From NCBI GenBank assembly GCA_910575665.1, contig CAJTFB010000017.1:1-64000 (forward strand): DNA of 64,000 nt. The letters run 5' to 3'. The position numbers were made by a program, and so were the translations under genes. Shown here in pieces: positions 52,990-60,535 of this stretch. This DNA comes from Eubacteriaceae bacterium. Lineage in GTDB: Bacteria; Bacillota; Clostridia; Lachnospirales; Lachnospiraceae. The notes beneath the pieces were generated by a model, which saw only the letters and a list, made by a program, of their open reading frames with translations, was not told the origin of the DNA and did no database searches. The stretch's first letter is position 1. Each line of letters opens with the position of its first letter.

Positions 52990-53811
52990 TTCTGCTTCAT
53001 TCTGCTTTAAGATATACTCTGTCAGCTCCAGATAATCTTGTGTTACCCTGCTCTTTTTTGTTCCACCGTCATAAGCAAGAAGTGGTTTCTGTACGAGACT
53101 GCTCTCCTCTACATTCTTGCTCTGGCTGATTGTGACCGGAATGATGTACTCACCAAAGATCTCACTCAGCAATTCATAAACCGCTTTTGAAACATTTTTC
53201 CTTCCATTCCATTGGGTGAAGAACATCCCACCGATCCTTAATCCGGCATCATACTCTAATACCGTCTCAAACAGGTTCATGATAATAGATGCACCGAGAA
53301 GGCTCCCACCGTCACAGCGCAGAGGTACATAGACTTCATCCGATGCCACCAATCCGTTTATATTGGTAATGGATATGGAGGGGCTACTGTCTATTATACA
53401 ATAGTCATACTCATCTTGTACAGTCCTTAAATGTTTTTTCAGTCGGAACTGCTGCGGTGATGTAACATCCGCCTTCATCCTCTCCTCGGCTTCTGATAAA
53501 GTCAGAAAACTCGGTATCATATCAAGATTCTCATACTCTGTACGGCGGATACATTCGTGGATATCCAATTCCCGATCCAGCAGCAGATCTTCCACTGACT
53601 TCTGCTTTTTCGTACAGGTTCCCCGATAGATACTGTTAAACAGTTCTATAAAATCTACCTCGCCGAACATGCACGTACTATTCATCTGCGGATCCAGGTC
53701 AATAAGCAACACCCTTTTATTATGTACGGCCGCCAGCATATGTGCCACGGTTGTTACACTGGCTGTTTTTCCAACCCCGCCTTTGTTGTTTAAAAATAAA
53801 ATTGTCTTCAT
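52978..53811 (-). CDS. parA: ParA-family partition ATPase
   Basis: The 277-residue ATPase opens with the deviant Walker A box FLNNKGGVGKTASVTT, followed by LLIDLDPQMNST and the Walker B-like YDCIIDSSPS. ParA binds DNA non-specifically and moves ParB-DNA complexes. It overlaps the upstream 134-residue gene by 4 bases. parA and parB are separated here by the VapD-like pair, an unusual insertion between partition genes that may tie partition to plasmid addiction. Confidence 0.93.
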   Translation of the reverse strand: MKTILFLNNKGGVGKTASVTTVAHMLAAVHNKRVLLIDLDPQMNSTCMFGEVDFIELFNSIYRGTCTKKQKSVEDLLLDRELDIHECIRRTEYENLDMIPSFLTLSEAEERMKADVTSPQQFRLKKHLRTVQDEYDYCIIDSSPSISITNINGLVASDEVYVPLRCDGGSLLGASIIMNLFETVLEYDAGLRIGGMFFTQWNGRKNVSKAVYELLSEIFGEYIIPVTISQSKNVEESSLVQKPLLAYDGGTKKSRVTQDYLELTEYILKQNEAEGHL

Positions 53812-54212
53812 TTGTCTTCCCCTTCCTGTATCATTACATACCTAAAATTCTTTACATCAACATTACTCATATATTCCTCTGCCTGCTTCTGGTTTTCAAA
53901 TCTGATCCCGGTATCTTCCCAATCGCCGTCCTCCGCATCTACACAATGTAAAAGCTTTGCCGGCTTATCTTTAATAAATTCGCTGTAAAACCAATCTTCC
54001 ACTGGAGTACCGTATTCATCGTATTGCTTTGTTGTATGCCCTATTATATTCAGTTGTGGCAACGCACCATGAAAAGATACATTTCCAGAATATTTGATTC
54101 CGTTTACTTCAAATTTTACAAACCATAAACCGCATTGTTCCGGATTTCTTATAAGTTCTCGTTTAAATCCATAATACTTCTCAATTGCAGCCAGTAATTC
54201 TTCTTTTTCCAT
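53808..54212 (-). CDS. Unknown protein encoded before parA
   Basis: The 134-residue acidic protein has an alternating strand pattern (LWFVKFEVNGIKYSGNVSF) and a C-terminal helix-strand part ending MIQEGEDK; I do not recognise a family. The ATG at 54212 is 8 bases after AGGAG; a GTG at 54215 is also possible. It is the first gene after the promoter at 54288-54317 and overlaps parA by 4 bases, so it belongs to the partition operon. Confidence 0.6.
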   Translation of the reverse strand: MEKEELLAAIEKYYGFKRELIRNPEQCGLWFVKFEVNGIKYSGNVSFHGALPQLNIIGHTTKQYDEYGTPVEDWFYSEFIKDKPAKLLHCVDAEDGDWEDTGIRFENQKQAEEYMSNVDVKNFRYVMIQEGEDK

Positions 54213-54287
54213 CACTTTTACTCCTTTCCTGTATTCCAGCCAGATAGTCTTTCGGATTACAAACGGGCTTTTATCTCTACGCTATTT

Positions 54288-54317
54288 ATTATATAGCAAT
54301 TATATAATAAATGTCAA
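54288..54317 (-). promoter_or_regulatory. Promoter of the parA-parB operon
   Basis: On the minus strand TTGACA (54312-54317) and TATAAT (54288-54293) are 18 bases apart, about 75 bases upstream of the first gene. The surrounding TTATATAAT repeats resemble those near 48661. Confidence 0.65.
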
Positions 54318-54363
54318 TGCAAATCTGCCATCTTTTTTGACAAATTGCAATTTTAAAGATACA

Positions 54364-54377
54364 GGTTATTCATGACC
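54364..54377. repeat. GGTCA-N4-TGACC palindrome 4 (one mismatch)
   Basis: GGTTA-TTCA-TGACC; the left arm has one mismatch. It overlaps the stop codon of the relaxase gene and lies upstream of the parA operon promoter. Confidence 0.7.
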
Positions 54378-55616
54378 CCTGTTTTCTTTTTCCGCATCGT
54401 ATTTCATCATTTGGTCATGCTCCCGCTCATTCTTTGCCTTTTCCCATTCGGATTTCAACCCTTTTCTCATTCGATTGACAGCAGATGCCAGTGACATTCC
54501 ACCTGCTACCTGTTTTGTATACTTCTGCTGCTTTTCCCTTGACACCATTTCTTTCTGCTCCGCATCAAACCTACGCACTTCCTTCAAGATCGCATTACCG
54601 AGCCTGGTATACAGATCCTTCATCTTTCCTTCTTCATATGTCTTCCCGGTTGAACCATATGCCTCTTCATATTTCTTGCTCTGTGCCCCGATCCGAGTTT
54701 TAAGTTCATCAAATTTCTCCCGGTGGTACTCATTCAGGTAATGCGTACTGAGATCATCCAGATCATTCCTCACAGATGCCATAACCGGATTGTTATAGTT
54801 CCACATGTTACGGTTACAATCGGGCATTTTCTGGTACAGTCTGATGAATTCCTGTTTCAGCTTCCTGTCTCTGGAAAGAGGATGTTTCTGTTTCTGGTAC
54901 ACAATGCTCCCCCGGATGATGCTGTTAATCTGCTCATTGTTTTCTTTTTCATGCAGGATCTCATTTACAATGCTTCGCCGGCAGCTGTTAATACTCGATT
55001 GACGGAAACGACCCTTGTATTCTTCCTTTTTTACCAAATTTCCCAAAGCGTCCCTCATCGGTTCCCGGATCTTTTTTCCATCGACATTTCGGTACTGGTA
55101 CTGGATGTATTCTTTTTTCTCCCGCATCGGCTCTGGCTCCACTGCTGCAATATGTACATGGATGTTGTCTGTGTTATAATGAATCGCCCCGCTCCACACC
55201 GCATGTTCCAGCCCTTCCGATTCCAGCATTTTATTTACGGCATTTCTGGCAATGGATTTGATACTTTGCTCATCCAGTATTTGTGTTTCTGAATCATATA
55301 AACCGTTCTTTTCCAGCCAGCGGTTATCAAAAGAGATCACCGTCTGCCACATAAGGGAATCATTTTCCTGTGCCTTTTCAAAAATGTTTTTAAGATTTTC
55401 CTTTTCCGTTTCTGAAAGGTCATTTGTGACCTGTGTAAAAAGTCCGGTTGTTTTTTCCGGGTTTCCCATATAATCCTGATACAGATTGTACTTGCTGCTG
55501 TTATCCGTCCGGACGGCCTCCTTCCTGTCAATGTAATTGATATAGGAAGTAAATTTACCGGAACCGGCCTTACAGAATTTTGTTATTACGACCACGCCTG
55601 CCTTTATATTTCCCAT
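54366..55616 (-). CDS. MobP/MobL-type relaxase
   Basis: The 416-residue protein is a histidine-metal relaxase. It has the catalytic-type N-terminus (VVVITKFCKAGSGKFTSYINYIDR, tyrosines at 25 and 28), and the three-His metal site in IHYNTDNIHVHI (His146, 153, 155). The C-terminal 200 residues are helical and basic. Relaxases nick the element at oriT and lead the strand into the recipient. It matches the MobL/MobP2 group common in Firmicutes. Two small DNA-binding proteins precede it on the same strand, as is usual for accessory relaxosome proteins. One palindrome of the GGTCA family lies inside its 5' coding part. Confidence 0.88.
   Translation of the reverse strand: MGNIKAGVVVITKFCKAGSGKFTSYINYIDRKEAVRTDNSSKYNLYQDYMGNPEKTTGLFTQVTNDLSETEKENLKNIFEKAQENDSLMWQTVISFDNRWLEKNGLYDSETQILDEQSIKSIARNAVNKMLESEGLEHAVWSGAIHYNTDNIHVHIAAVEPEPMREKKEYIQYQYRNVDGKKIREPMRDALGNLVKKEEYKGRFRQSSINSCRRSIVNEILHEKENNEQINSIIRGSIVYQKQKHPLSRDRKLKQEFIRLYQKMPDCNRNMWNYNNPVMASVRNDLDDLSTHYLNEYHREKFDELKTRIGAQSKKYEEAYGSTGKTYEEGKMKDLYTRLGNAILKEVRRFDAEQKEMVSREKQQKYTKQVAGGMSLASAVNRMRKGLKSEWEKAKNEREHDQMMKYDAEKENRGHE
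55428..55441. repeat. GGTCA-N4-TGACC palindrome 5 (inside the relaxase gene)
   Basis: GGTCA-TTTG-TGACC within the coding region for residues about 60-65 of the relaxase, the only copy fully inside a gene. Confidence 0.85.
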
Positions 55617-55650
55617 ACATAGTTCCTTTCTTAACCAAAGACAAAGCAGA

Positions 55651-55664
55651 GGTCATTCGTGACC
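55651..55664. repeat. GGTCA-N4-TGACC palindrome 6
   Basis: GGTCA-TTCG-TGACC, 34 bases upstream of the relaxase ATG, in the gap after the preceding small gene. Confidence 0.9.
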
Positions 55665-55688
55665 CCCTGCTCTTATTACTTGAAATAT

Positions 55689-55949
55689 TTAGGGGTCACG
55701 CATGACCCCCGTAATCTTCTCCAGCAGGATGGAGTTGCTTTCTATCACATCGTTTGCCTGCTCCAGTCTTTGTGCCAGCAGATCAATCAGATTAGCATAT
55801 CTGCTGTCAAGTTCCTCCACGTCCTGTACCGTTGCGTACCGTGACAGGCACCGAAGAAGATACTGGTTCCGGCTCATATGATGCTTTTTCGCTAGTTCAT
55901 CGATCTTCTTTACAATGACCGGGTCTGCATTTCTGATCTTAATTTCCAT
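55689..55949 (-). CDS. Small relaxosome-type accessory protein (RHH-like)
   Basis: The 86-residue protein begins MEIKIRNADPVIVKKIDELA and continues KKHHMSRNQYLLRCLSRYA, an RHH or Arc-type pattern, followed by a C-terminal helix (about 45-80) suited to dimer or tetramer formation. The ATG at 55949 is 11 bases after GGAGG, slightly far. It overlaps the preceding gene by 11 bases and stands before the relaxase gene, the usual place for a MobC-like accessory protein. The name is inferred. Confidence 0.6.
   Translation of the reverse strand: MEIKIRNADPVIVKKIDELAKKHHMSRNQYLLRCLSRYATVQDVEELDSRYANLIDLLAQRLEQANDVIESNSILLEKITGVMRDP
55694..55707. repeat. GGTCA-N4-TGACC palindrome 7
   Basis: GGTCA-CGCA-TGACC, with arms extended to GGGGTCA/TGACCCC (55692-55709). 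It covers the last codons of the 86-residue gene. Confidence 0.9.
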
Positions 55950-56157
55950 TTCCCATGCTTCCTCCTTTGGAATCATCTGGCGAATATCTTTTTTCAAATT
56001 CTTCCCATACTGCGGAAGCTATGCTTGATGGCAGACTTTCCCTCTCCTGCCGGATCAGAAATGAAATCGCCTGGCTGTCAGTTTTAAATCCTTTGTTATC
56101 ACGATATTCTCTCAATAACGATAAATCCTCATCCGATATGCTGATACATTTCTGCAT
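55939..56157 (-). CDS. Small RHH-like protein
   Basis: The 72-residue protein starts MQKCISISDEDLSLLREYRD and continues NKGFKTDSQAISFLIRQE, an RHH-type strand-helix-helix pattern close to that of the protein encoded at 56195-56590 (SIYLSEEDVKILKQYKKEKG and SDSQVFSYLLRQ). The two are probably paralogues. A palindrome lies 22 bases before the ATG. It overlaps the next gene by 11 bases. Confidence 0.6.
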   Translation of the reverse strand: MQKCISISDEDLSLLREYRDNKGFKTDSQAISFLIRQERESLPSSIASAVWEEFEKRYSPDDSKGGSMGNGN

Positions 56158-56179
56158 CTCACCTGCTCCTTTCCCAAAA

Positions 56180-56193
56180 GGTCATTTGTGACC
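56180..56193. repeat. GGTCA-N4-TGACC palindrome 8
   Basis: GGTCA-TTTG-TGACC, between the 131- and 72-residue genes and 22 bases before the ATG of the latter. Confidence 0.9.
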
Positions 56194-56194
56194 C

Positions 56195-56590
56195 CTAACC
56201 TTGTTCCTTACTTTTCCGCTCATCACTTTTCTGTTTGAAATAAGCAATCTTTTCCTTGATCCGGTCCTGGCTCTGCTTTACTACTGGATGGGCTGCTATT
56301 TCTACCGGTATACACGCCTCCGCTTTCAGCATATGTAACAGGGTATTCACTGCATCCAGCAATACAATACTGTTCTGTTCCGCTATCCTGGTCGCCCAGC
56401 GGATCCATTCTTTCGGCAGATAGTTCTTCTCCAGCTCCTCCCGGATCATGACGGCAAACTGCTCCCTGTCTGTCTGTGTCTGCCGTAACAGGTATGAAAA
56501 CACCTGGCTGTCTGAATTTAACCCTTTTTCTTTTTTATACTGTTTCAGTATTTTTACATCTTCTTCAGAAAGATAAATTGATTTCTGCAC
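56195..56590 (-). CDS. RHH-like DNA-binding protein with C-terminal helical domain
   Basis: The 131-residue protein has an N-terminal RHH-like unit (about 1-45, with QKSIYLSEEDVKILKQYKKE and SDSQVFSYLLRQTQ) and a helical remainder. The start is taken as GTG at 56590, seven bases after GGAGG; the more distal ATG at 56674 has no ribosome binding site and adds a hydrophobic stretch that is probably leader DNA. It is the first gene of the mobilisation operon, next to the structured region that may be oriT. Confidence 0.6.
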   Translation of the reverse strand: MQKSIYLSEEDVKILKQYKKEKGLNSDSQVFSYLLRQTQTDREQFAVMIREELEKNYLPKEWIRWATRIAEQNSIVLLDAVNTLLHMLKAEACIPVEIAAHPVVKQSQDRIKEKIAYFKQKSDERKSKEQG

Positions 56591-56683
56591 AATCCCGCCT
56601 CCTTTATATATGTTTAATTGTATATTAAATATCAAAAAAATGCAAGTTTTGTATACTTTTTTTAATACTTTCATATGTTTTTA

Positions 56684-56790
56684 TGTCCCCACGAAATCGT
56701 TAGGCTTTGCCTAACCACCACAGTCTTGTGGGGTCAGATTTCCCTTATGCTCTTTCGAAATCTTCTCATTGCTTTTTATGAGAAGATTTC
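56684..56790. repeat. Cluster of inverted repeats, candidate oriT or replication origin part
   Basis: Stems in order: CCCCAC (56684) with GTGGGG (about 56728), enclosing GTTAGGC-TTT-GCCTAAC; then a perfect 13-base inverted repeat GAAATCTTCTCAT / ATGAGAAGATTTC (56757-56769 and 56778-56790). Transfer origins of mobilisable elements typically show such repeats next to mobilisation genes. The nick site cannot be named. Confidence 0.5.
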
Positions 56791-56792
56791 AC

Positions 56793-57286
56793 TGTCCAAA
56801 GGACAGTCAAGTGAAGTAGTAGTACTGTGGAGCTTGTGCGATAACCGGAGTGTTTTTGGATTTGTGGGTAAGTTGGAGGCAACTTGTTTTTTAGTTGTCA
56901 CTAACTTATCCATACATCCAAGCCGGTTATCCATCAAATCCACGGTTATGGTTTGAAAGGAAGAACGTCTTTCGGTATTTGCTGTATGGCAGCCAGTAAA
57001 AGAAAAAGTCCCCCTCAGGGGGATTGAGGGGGGATTCATTGTCCAAAGGACAGTCAAGTGAAGTAGTAGTACTGTGGATCTTGTGCGATAACCGGAGTGC
57101 TTTTGGATTTGTGGGTAAGTTGGTGGCAACTTGTTTTTTTGTTGTCACTAACTTATCCATACTCCAAGCCGGTTATCCATCAAATCCACGGTTATGGTTT
57201 GAAAGGAAGAACGTCTTTCGGTATTTACTGTATAACAGCCAGTATAAGAAAAAGTCCCCCTCAGGGGGATTGAGGGGGGATTCATT
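56793..57286. repeat. Two tandem copies of a structured 247-bp unit
   Basis: Copies at 56793-57039 and 57040-57286 differ at only a few positions. Each begins with the stem TGTCC-AAA-GGACA, contains ATAACCGG and CCGGTTAT about 80 bases apart, AAGTTGG-NGG-CAACTT-type stems and a CCCCCTCAGGGGG hairpin near its end. Open frames inside are repeat-shaped and lack ribosome binding sites, so I treat the region as non-coding. The remaining gap up to 57913 holds no clear gene; short TTTAGACTTT motifs recur at 57661-57780. Confidence 0.85.
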
Positions 57287-57773
57287 CTTTCCCTGTCCAG
57301 TGCATGCTTCGGCTGCCTTCCTGGCAGACAGCACCGGAATGGTCTGGGAGTTCGGGCAGACCTGCGAAGCTGCTGGGAATGGTATCAAAAACATTTTCTT
57401 TTTTATCGTCCTTCTTCTCCCATGCTCTCCGTTTCCCACATCAGTAAACTTTCCTATTCCGGTTCTGACAATTCAAAATTTCTCAAACCAGCTTTCAACA
57501 TTTCTCTCCCATCACCGGCACGTTCCATACGTGCTCACCAAACAAAGAAGTTATTTAATAAAAGAATGAATATAATAAAAGGATTAATATGCTCCCCGCC
57601 TGAAAACTTCCCTTCCCGCCTGAAAACTGTCATCTTCATCACTAACTGGCCGGAAAATATTTAGACCGCTTTTCTCACTTTTTTACCTGGTAAATAGACT
57701 GCCTTCCCAGTAAAAGGAAAAATTTTAGACTTTCATATCTGCTTTTTACCTCTTTTTTAGACTTTTTCCCTCC

Positions 57774-57815
57774 AAAAAAACCTTTCATCGGAGGCATTTC
57801 TCCAATAAAAGGTCT
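57774..57815 (-). terminator. Terminator of the winged-helix gene
   Basis: On the minus strand ACCTTTTATTGGAG pairs imperfectly with CTCCGATGAAAGGT and is followed by TTTTTT. A further inverted repeat GAATCCGG/CCGGATTC lies at 57823-57865. Confidence 0.65.
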
Positions 57816-57913
57816 TTGGCGAATCCGGCAATTCAAAATCAGGAGGTAAGGCTAAACCGGATTCGAACAATATTTTCATCTATGCCAGCACAAATAAACC
57901 TCTTTCCAGAGAT

Positions 57914-58750
57914 TTAAAGAGCCAGCATATTTCTTGTTAGCATATGTATGTATTTAGGATTCAGGATACGGTCTTTCGGTCTCTCTTTCTCCCGTGCTGC
58001 TTGTTGAATAGCAAGCTTCAAGACTTCATAAATACTGTACCTTTGACTTTCTGCTTCCTTGCGGTACTGCTTAATTAGTCTGGCTGTGTCCTGGATCTGT
58101 TTGCTGGAGGCTCTCCGGATCTTATTCCGCCGGCAGCACACCTGGATAAAATTTTCATGCTCCATTGCCTCCGTGCCTGTATCGATCACAGCTTGGAAAA
58201 CGCTGTGCTTGTAGGTAATGTAATAAATCCCGTTCTTAATTCCAACGGAAAAAAAATCGCGCAGAGCATGAAGGTAATACCTTACCACTCGTTTTGTGAC
58301 CCGAAGAACGGAGGCAAATTTATCATAAAACATCTGGGTTCCAATCCGGTATGAACTGCTGTTTTCATGCGTTATCTTAAGAAAATACATGAGCATGAAC
58401 TTCTCCCTGGCTTTCAGGGAACGAAATTTCTTTGTATGGAACACTTTGCGCTGCAGGTTTACATATCCCTCATGGAACGCTCCCTCATAGCTGAAATCAT
58501 TATCTAAAATGGTAATATCATAATCAAAATTGGTTGGGCGGAAGATTCGGATTAAACCTTTCTTCTCCAGTCCTCTCATCGAGGTGTAAAAACTCTGCTT
58601 ACACATACCGGTATTCCTGACTACATCCTGATTGTGAACTCCGGGAACAAATCCACTTAAGTCCTGCTTCGTGGCTATATATAAAAGCAAATCCATCTCT
58701 GACCTTGTCAAATTTGCCATTTTTTCCAATAAACAATATTTTATCCGCAT
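57914..58750 (-). CDS. Winged-helix protein, possible replication initiator or regulator
   Basis: The 278-residue basic protein starts MRIKYCLLEKMANLTRSEMD and has an N-terminal winged-helix pattern (about 10-75: TRSEMDLLLYIATKQD, then NTGMCKQSFYTSMRGLEKKG). A second helix-turn-helix-like part may lie at about 130-165 (VLRVTKRVVRYYLHALRD). The C-terminus is helical and Arg/Lys-rich. Its position beside the repeat region and its two DNA-binding parts suggest a replication initiator, but no Rep family motif is recognised, so a regulatory role is equally possible. The start at 58750 was chosen over 58774 because AAGGA precedes it at about 8 bases. Confidence 0.6.
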   Translation of the reverse strand: MRIKYCLLEKMANLTRSEMDLLLYIATKQDLSGFVPGVHNQDVVRNTGMCKQSFYTSMRGLEKKGLIRIFRPTNFDYDITILDNDFSYEGAFHEGYVNLQRKVFHTKKFRSLKAREKFMLMYFLKITHENSSSYRIGTQMFYDKFASVLRVTKRVVRYYLHALRDFFSVGIKNGIYYITYKHSVFQAVIDTGTEAMEHENFIQVCCRRNKIRRASSKQIQDTARLIKQYRKEAESQRYSIYEVLKLAIQQAAREKERPKDRILNPKYIHMLTRNMLAL

Positions 58751-58863
58751 ATTTTTTTCCTTTCCTCTTGACAAATAAGTTTTTTATTATATAATGAAAA
58801 ATGTATATTTTTTCAGAACTTGACAAATCTGAGTTAAGGGGGCATCCTGCCGGGATGTCCTCT

Positions 58864-59619
58864 TTACTTTGTATTTACACACAAATCTTTTTCCCACAAT
58901 CTGCTTTCTATAAGGACTGTCTGAAGAAGACGCCTCTTAGTGCTGATCGATGAACATGTACTTAATGTCAGGATATGGTCATCTGCTCTCAAGGAACTCC
59001 CTTTCCTGGTAAATCCGTTCTCTGGCTGTTTGATGACCCTGTGATAATCTTCCAGGAGGTTCTTATTCTGAAACAACCCGTAATGTTTCAGGATATCTTT
59101 GTTATCCGATTCATAACAGGATATGATCCGGTATGTAAGCCGCTGCTCTGGTGTGAAAACATATACTGTATCATGGTTTTCAAAAAACTCCCTGTCTGCA
59201 AATTTCTTTACCCCGGCAAACATCGAGCCGTTTACCATATCATGTCCATACAATACCGTAACCGGATCGCTAAGATCCCTGGCATTTTCTCTATGGCTGT
59301 ATATCGTTCCAGCAAATTCATATATTTTCCGGTAATTATGGTTTAGGTAATAATCCTCATCTTCTGTTCCAGTCACACTTGCCACTGGATAATTGATCCT
59401 TGTTCCCGGCACCTGGATCCACGCATAGATATCCGGATTTATCTCCTGAAGCTTTTTAAAATCAATCGGGTTTTCCATCCCATCCTCTTTGTTCTTTATC
59501 CGAAACCGGTTTGCATCCCCTCCATCTGATAAAAGGATCATACGAAGCAAAAATACTGAAATGCAAAATACAAAAAAACAGACAGCCAGAACGATTTTCC
59601 TTATTCTTTTTAATATCAT
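58864..59619 (-). CDS. srtB: Class B sortase
   Basis: The 251-residue transpeptidase has an N-terminal membrane anchor (about 8-32) and the sortase fold. Catalytic residues are visible: His in VLYGHDMVNGSMF, Cys in LTLSTCSS and the downstream Arg in RRLLQTVLIESRL. The long loop before the Cys and the IDFKKLQEINPDIYAWI start fit class B. Sortases of this type on conjugative elements of Firmicutes attach element-encoded surface proteins or pilins to the wall; no substrate is seen in this window. GGAGGGG precedes the ATG. Confidence 0.92.
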   Translation of the reverse strand: MILKRIRKIVLAVCFFVFCISVFLLRMILLSDGGDANRFRIKNKEDGMENPIDFKKLQEINPDIYAWIQVPGTRINYPVASVTGTEDEDYYLNHNYRKIYEFAGTIYSHRENARDLSDPVTVLYGHDMVNGSMFAGVKKFADREFFENHDTVYVFTPEQRLTYRIISCYESDNKDILKHYGLFQNKNLLEDYHRVIKQPENGFTRKGSSLRADDHILTLSTCSSISTKRRLLQTVLIESRLWEKDLCVNTK

Positions 59620-59636
59620 AATAAGATCCCCTCCGT

Positions 59637-59945
59637 TTACAGAAATGGCAAAAAATCAGTAAGCTCATAGTAAATATTCCATGCCTGGCGGATCAGTTCC
59701 ATCCGGGACACCGGATATATCAGAGCCGCCAGACCGGTAACCGATAAAAAGAAAATTATAATACTGGCAGCTGTTCGTATGATCCTTGCCAGCGTCATAA
59801 TAAAAAACTTTATGAAATTGTTTTTTTCTATGATTACAACATCTTCCTGTTTTACTCCATATTTTTCTTTCAGCTGAAGCTGCTCTTTCTGCTTCTCATT
59901 TTCTTCCTTTACCTGCTTTACAAGTTCCCCTTTAAACTTTGGCAT
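59637..59945 (-). CDS. Small membrane protein of the transfer region, unknown
   Basis: The 102-residue protein has a charged, coiled-coil-prone N-terminus (KQVKEENEKQKEQLQLKEKY), one strong membrane helix (about 56-80) and a short C-terminal amphipathic tail. It overlaps the upstream gene by 14 bases and ends 17 bases before the sortase gene, so all are co-transcribed. Its function is unknown; a transfer-apparatus accessory role is likely from context. Confidence 0.6.
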   Translation of the reverse strand: MPKFKGELVKQVKEENEKQKEQLQLKEKYGVKQEDVVIIEKNNFIKFFIMTLARIIRTAASIIIFFLSVTGLAALIYPVSRMELIRQAWNIYYELTDFLPFL

Positions 59946-60525
59946 TTTTTCGGCTTCTCTCCTTTTCTTTTTTTATGAATGTTTCTTCAAAATCCTTTTC
60001 TGAAGACTGCCAGAAGTAATATGTATCAGGACAGTAGAAATAATCCAGCGCCTTTTGAAAACATCCTATTTTCGACTGTACATAACTTATCAAACTGTCT
60101 TCCTCAACCAGTATCTTATATCTTCCTTCCTTTCCATTTGGCATTGGAATAGATGTTGTAACAAAACTTCCCTTCTGACACAGTTTATGAATATTCTGCC
60201 TGCTTTTCTGAAGCAGAAATGCCGCCTGGGGAATGGTAATAAAGCATTCTGAAGCTGCTACACTGCCCCGGTATCCGGACTGCTCCCAGTATTTTTTCTT
60301 ATTCTCCGTTCTTTTCCAGTCAATGGCTCTTTCATATTTTCCCAGCTGTTGCTCCACATAATCCTTTAGATCTGAAGCCCTTATCAGCCTGCGGTGTCTT
60401 CCGGGCACTTCTAAAAGCACACCCGTCATAACAAGTTTTTCTGTGGATGATCTGCAACGTCCCAGAAGATAGGCTACCTGGGGAACAATCAGCAGCTCAT
60501 CTTCATGATTCATCTCTATTCTCAT
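59932..60525 (-). CDS. Protein with two excisionase-like helix-turn-helix segments
   Basis: The 197-residue protein has two similar segments: VPQVAYLLGRCRSSTEKLV at about 13-31 with a following LLEVPGRHRRLIRASDLKDYV, and IPQAAFLLQKSRQNIHKLCQ at about 98-117 with a following RYKILVEEDSLISYV. Both read like the winged-helix fold of MerR/Xis-type helix_turn_helix_17 domains. It may regulate the transfer operon or take part in excision. GAGG lies 8 bases before the ATG at 60525. The gap to the polyvalent protein gene is 10 bases. Confidence 0.6.
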   Translation of the reverse strand: MRIEMNHEDELLIVPQVAYLLGRCRSSTEKLVMTGVLLEVPGRHRRLIRASDLKDYVEQQLGKYERAIDWKRTENKKKYWEQSGYRGSVAASECFITIPQAAFLLQKSRQNIHKLCQKGSFVTTSIPMPNGKEGRYKILVEEDSLISYVQSKIGCFQKALDYFYCPDTYYFWQSSEKDFEETFIKKEKERSRKNAKV

Positions 60526-60535
60526 ATCTGAAACC

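Noticed and set aside
56776-57439. Open frames of 77-117 residues on the minus strand within the 247-bp repeats
   Set aside because: They arise from the repeat itself, lack ribosome binding sites, are rich in Ser/Thr/His without domain pattern and are interrupted differently in the two copies.
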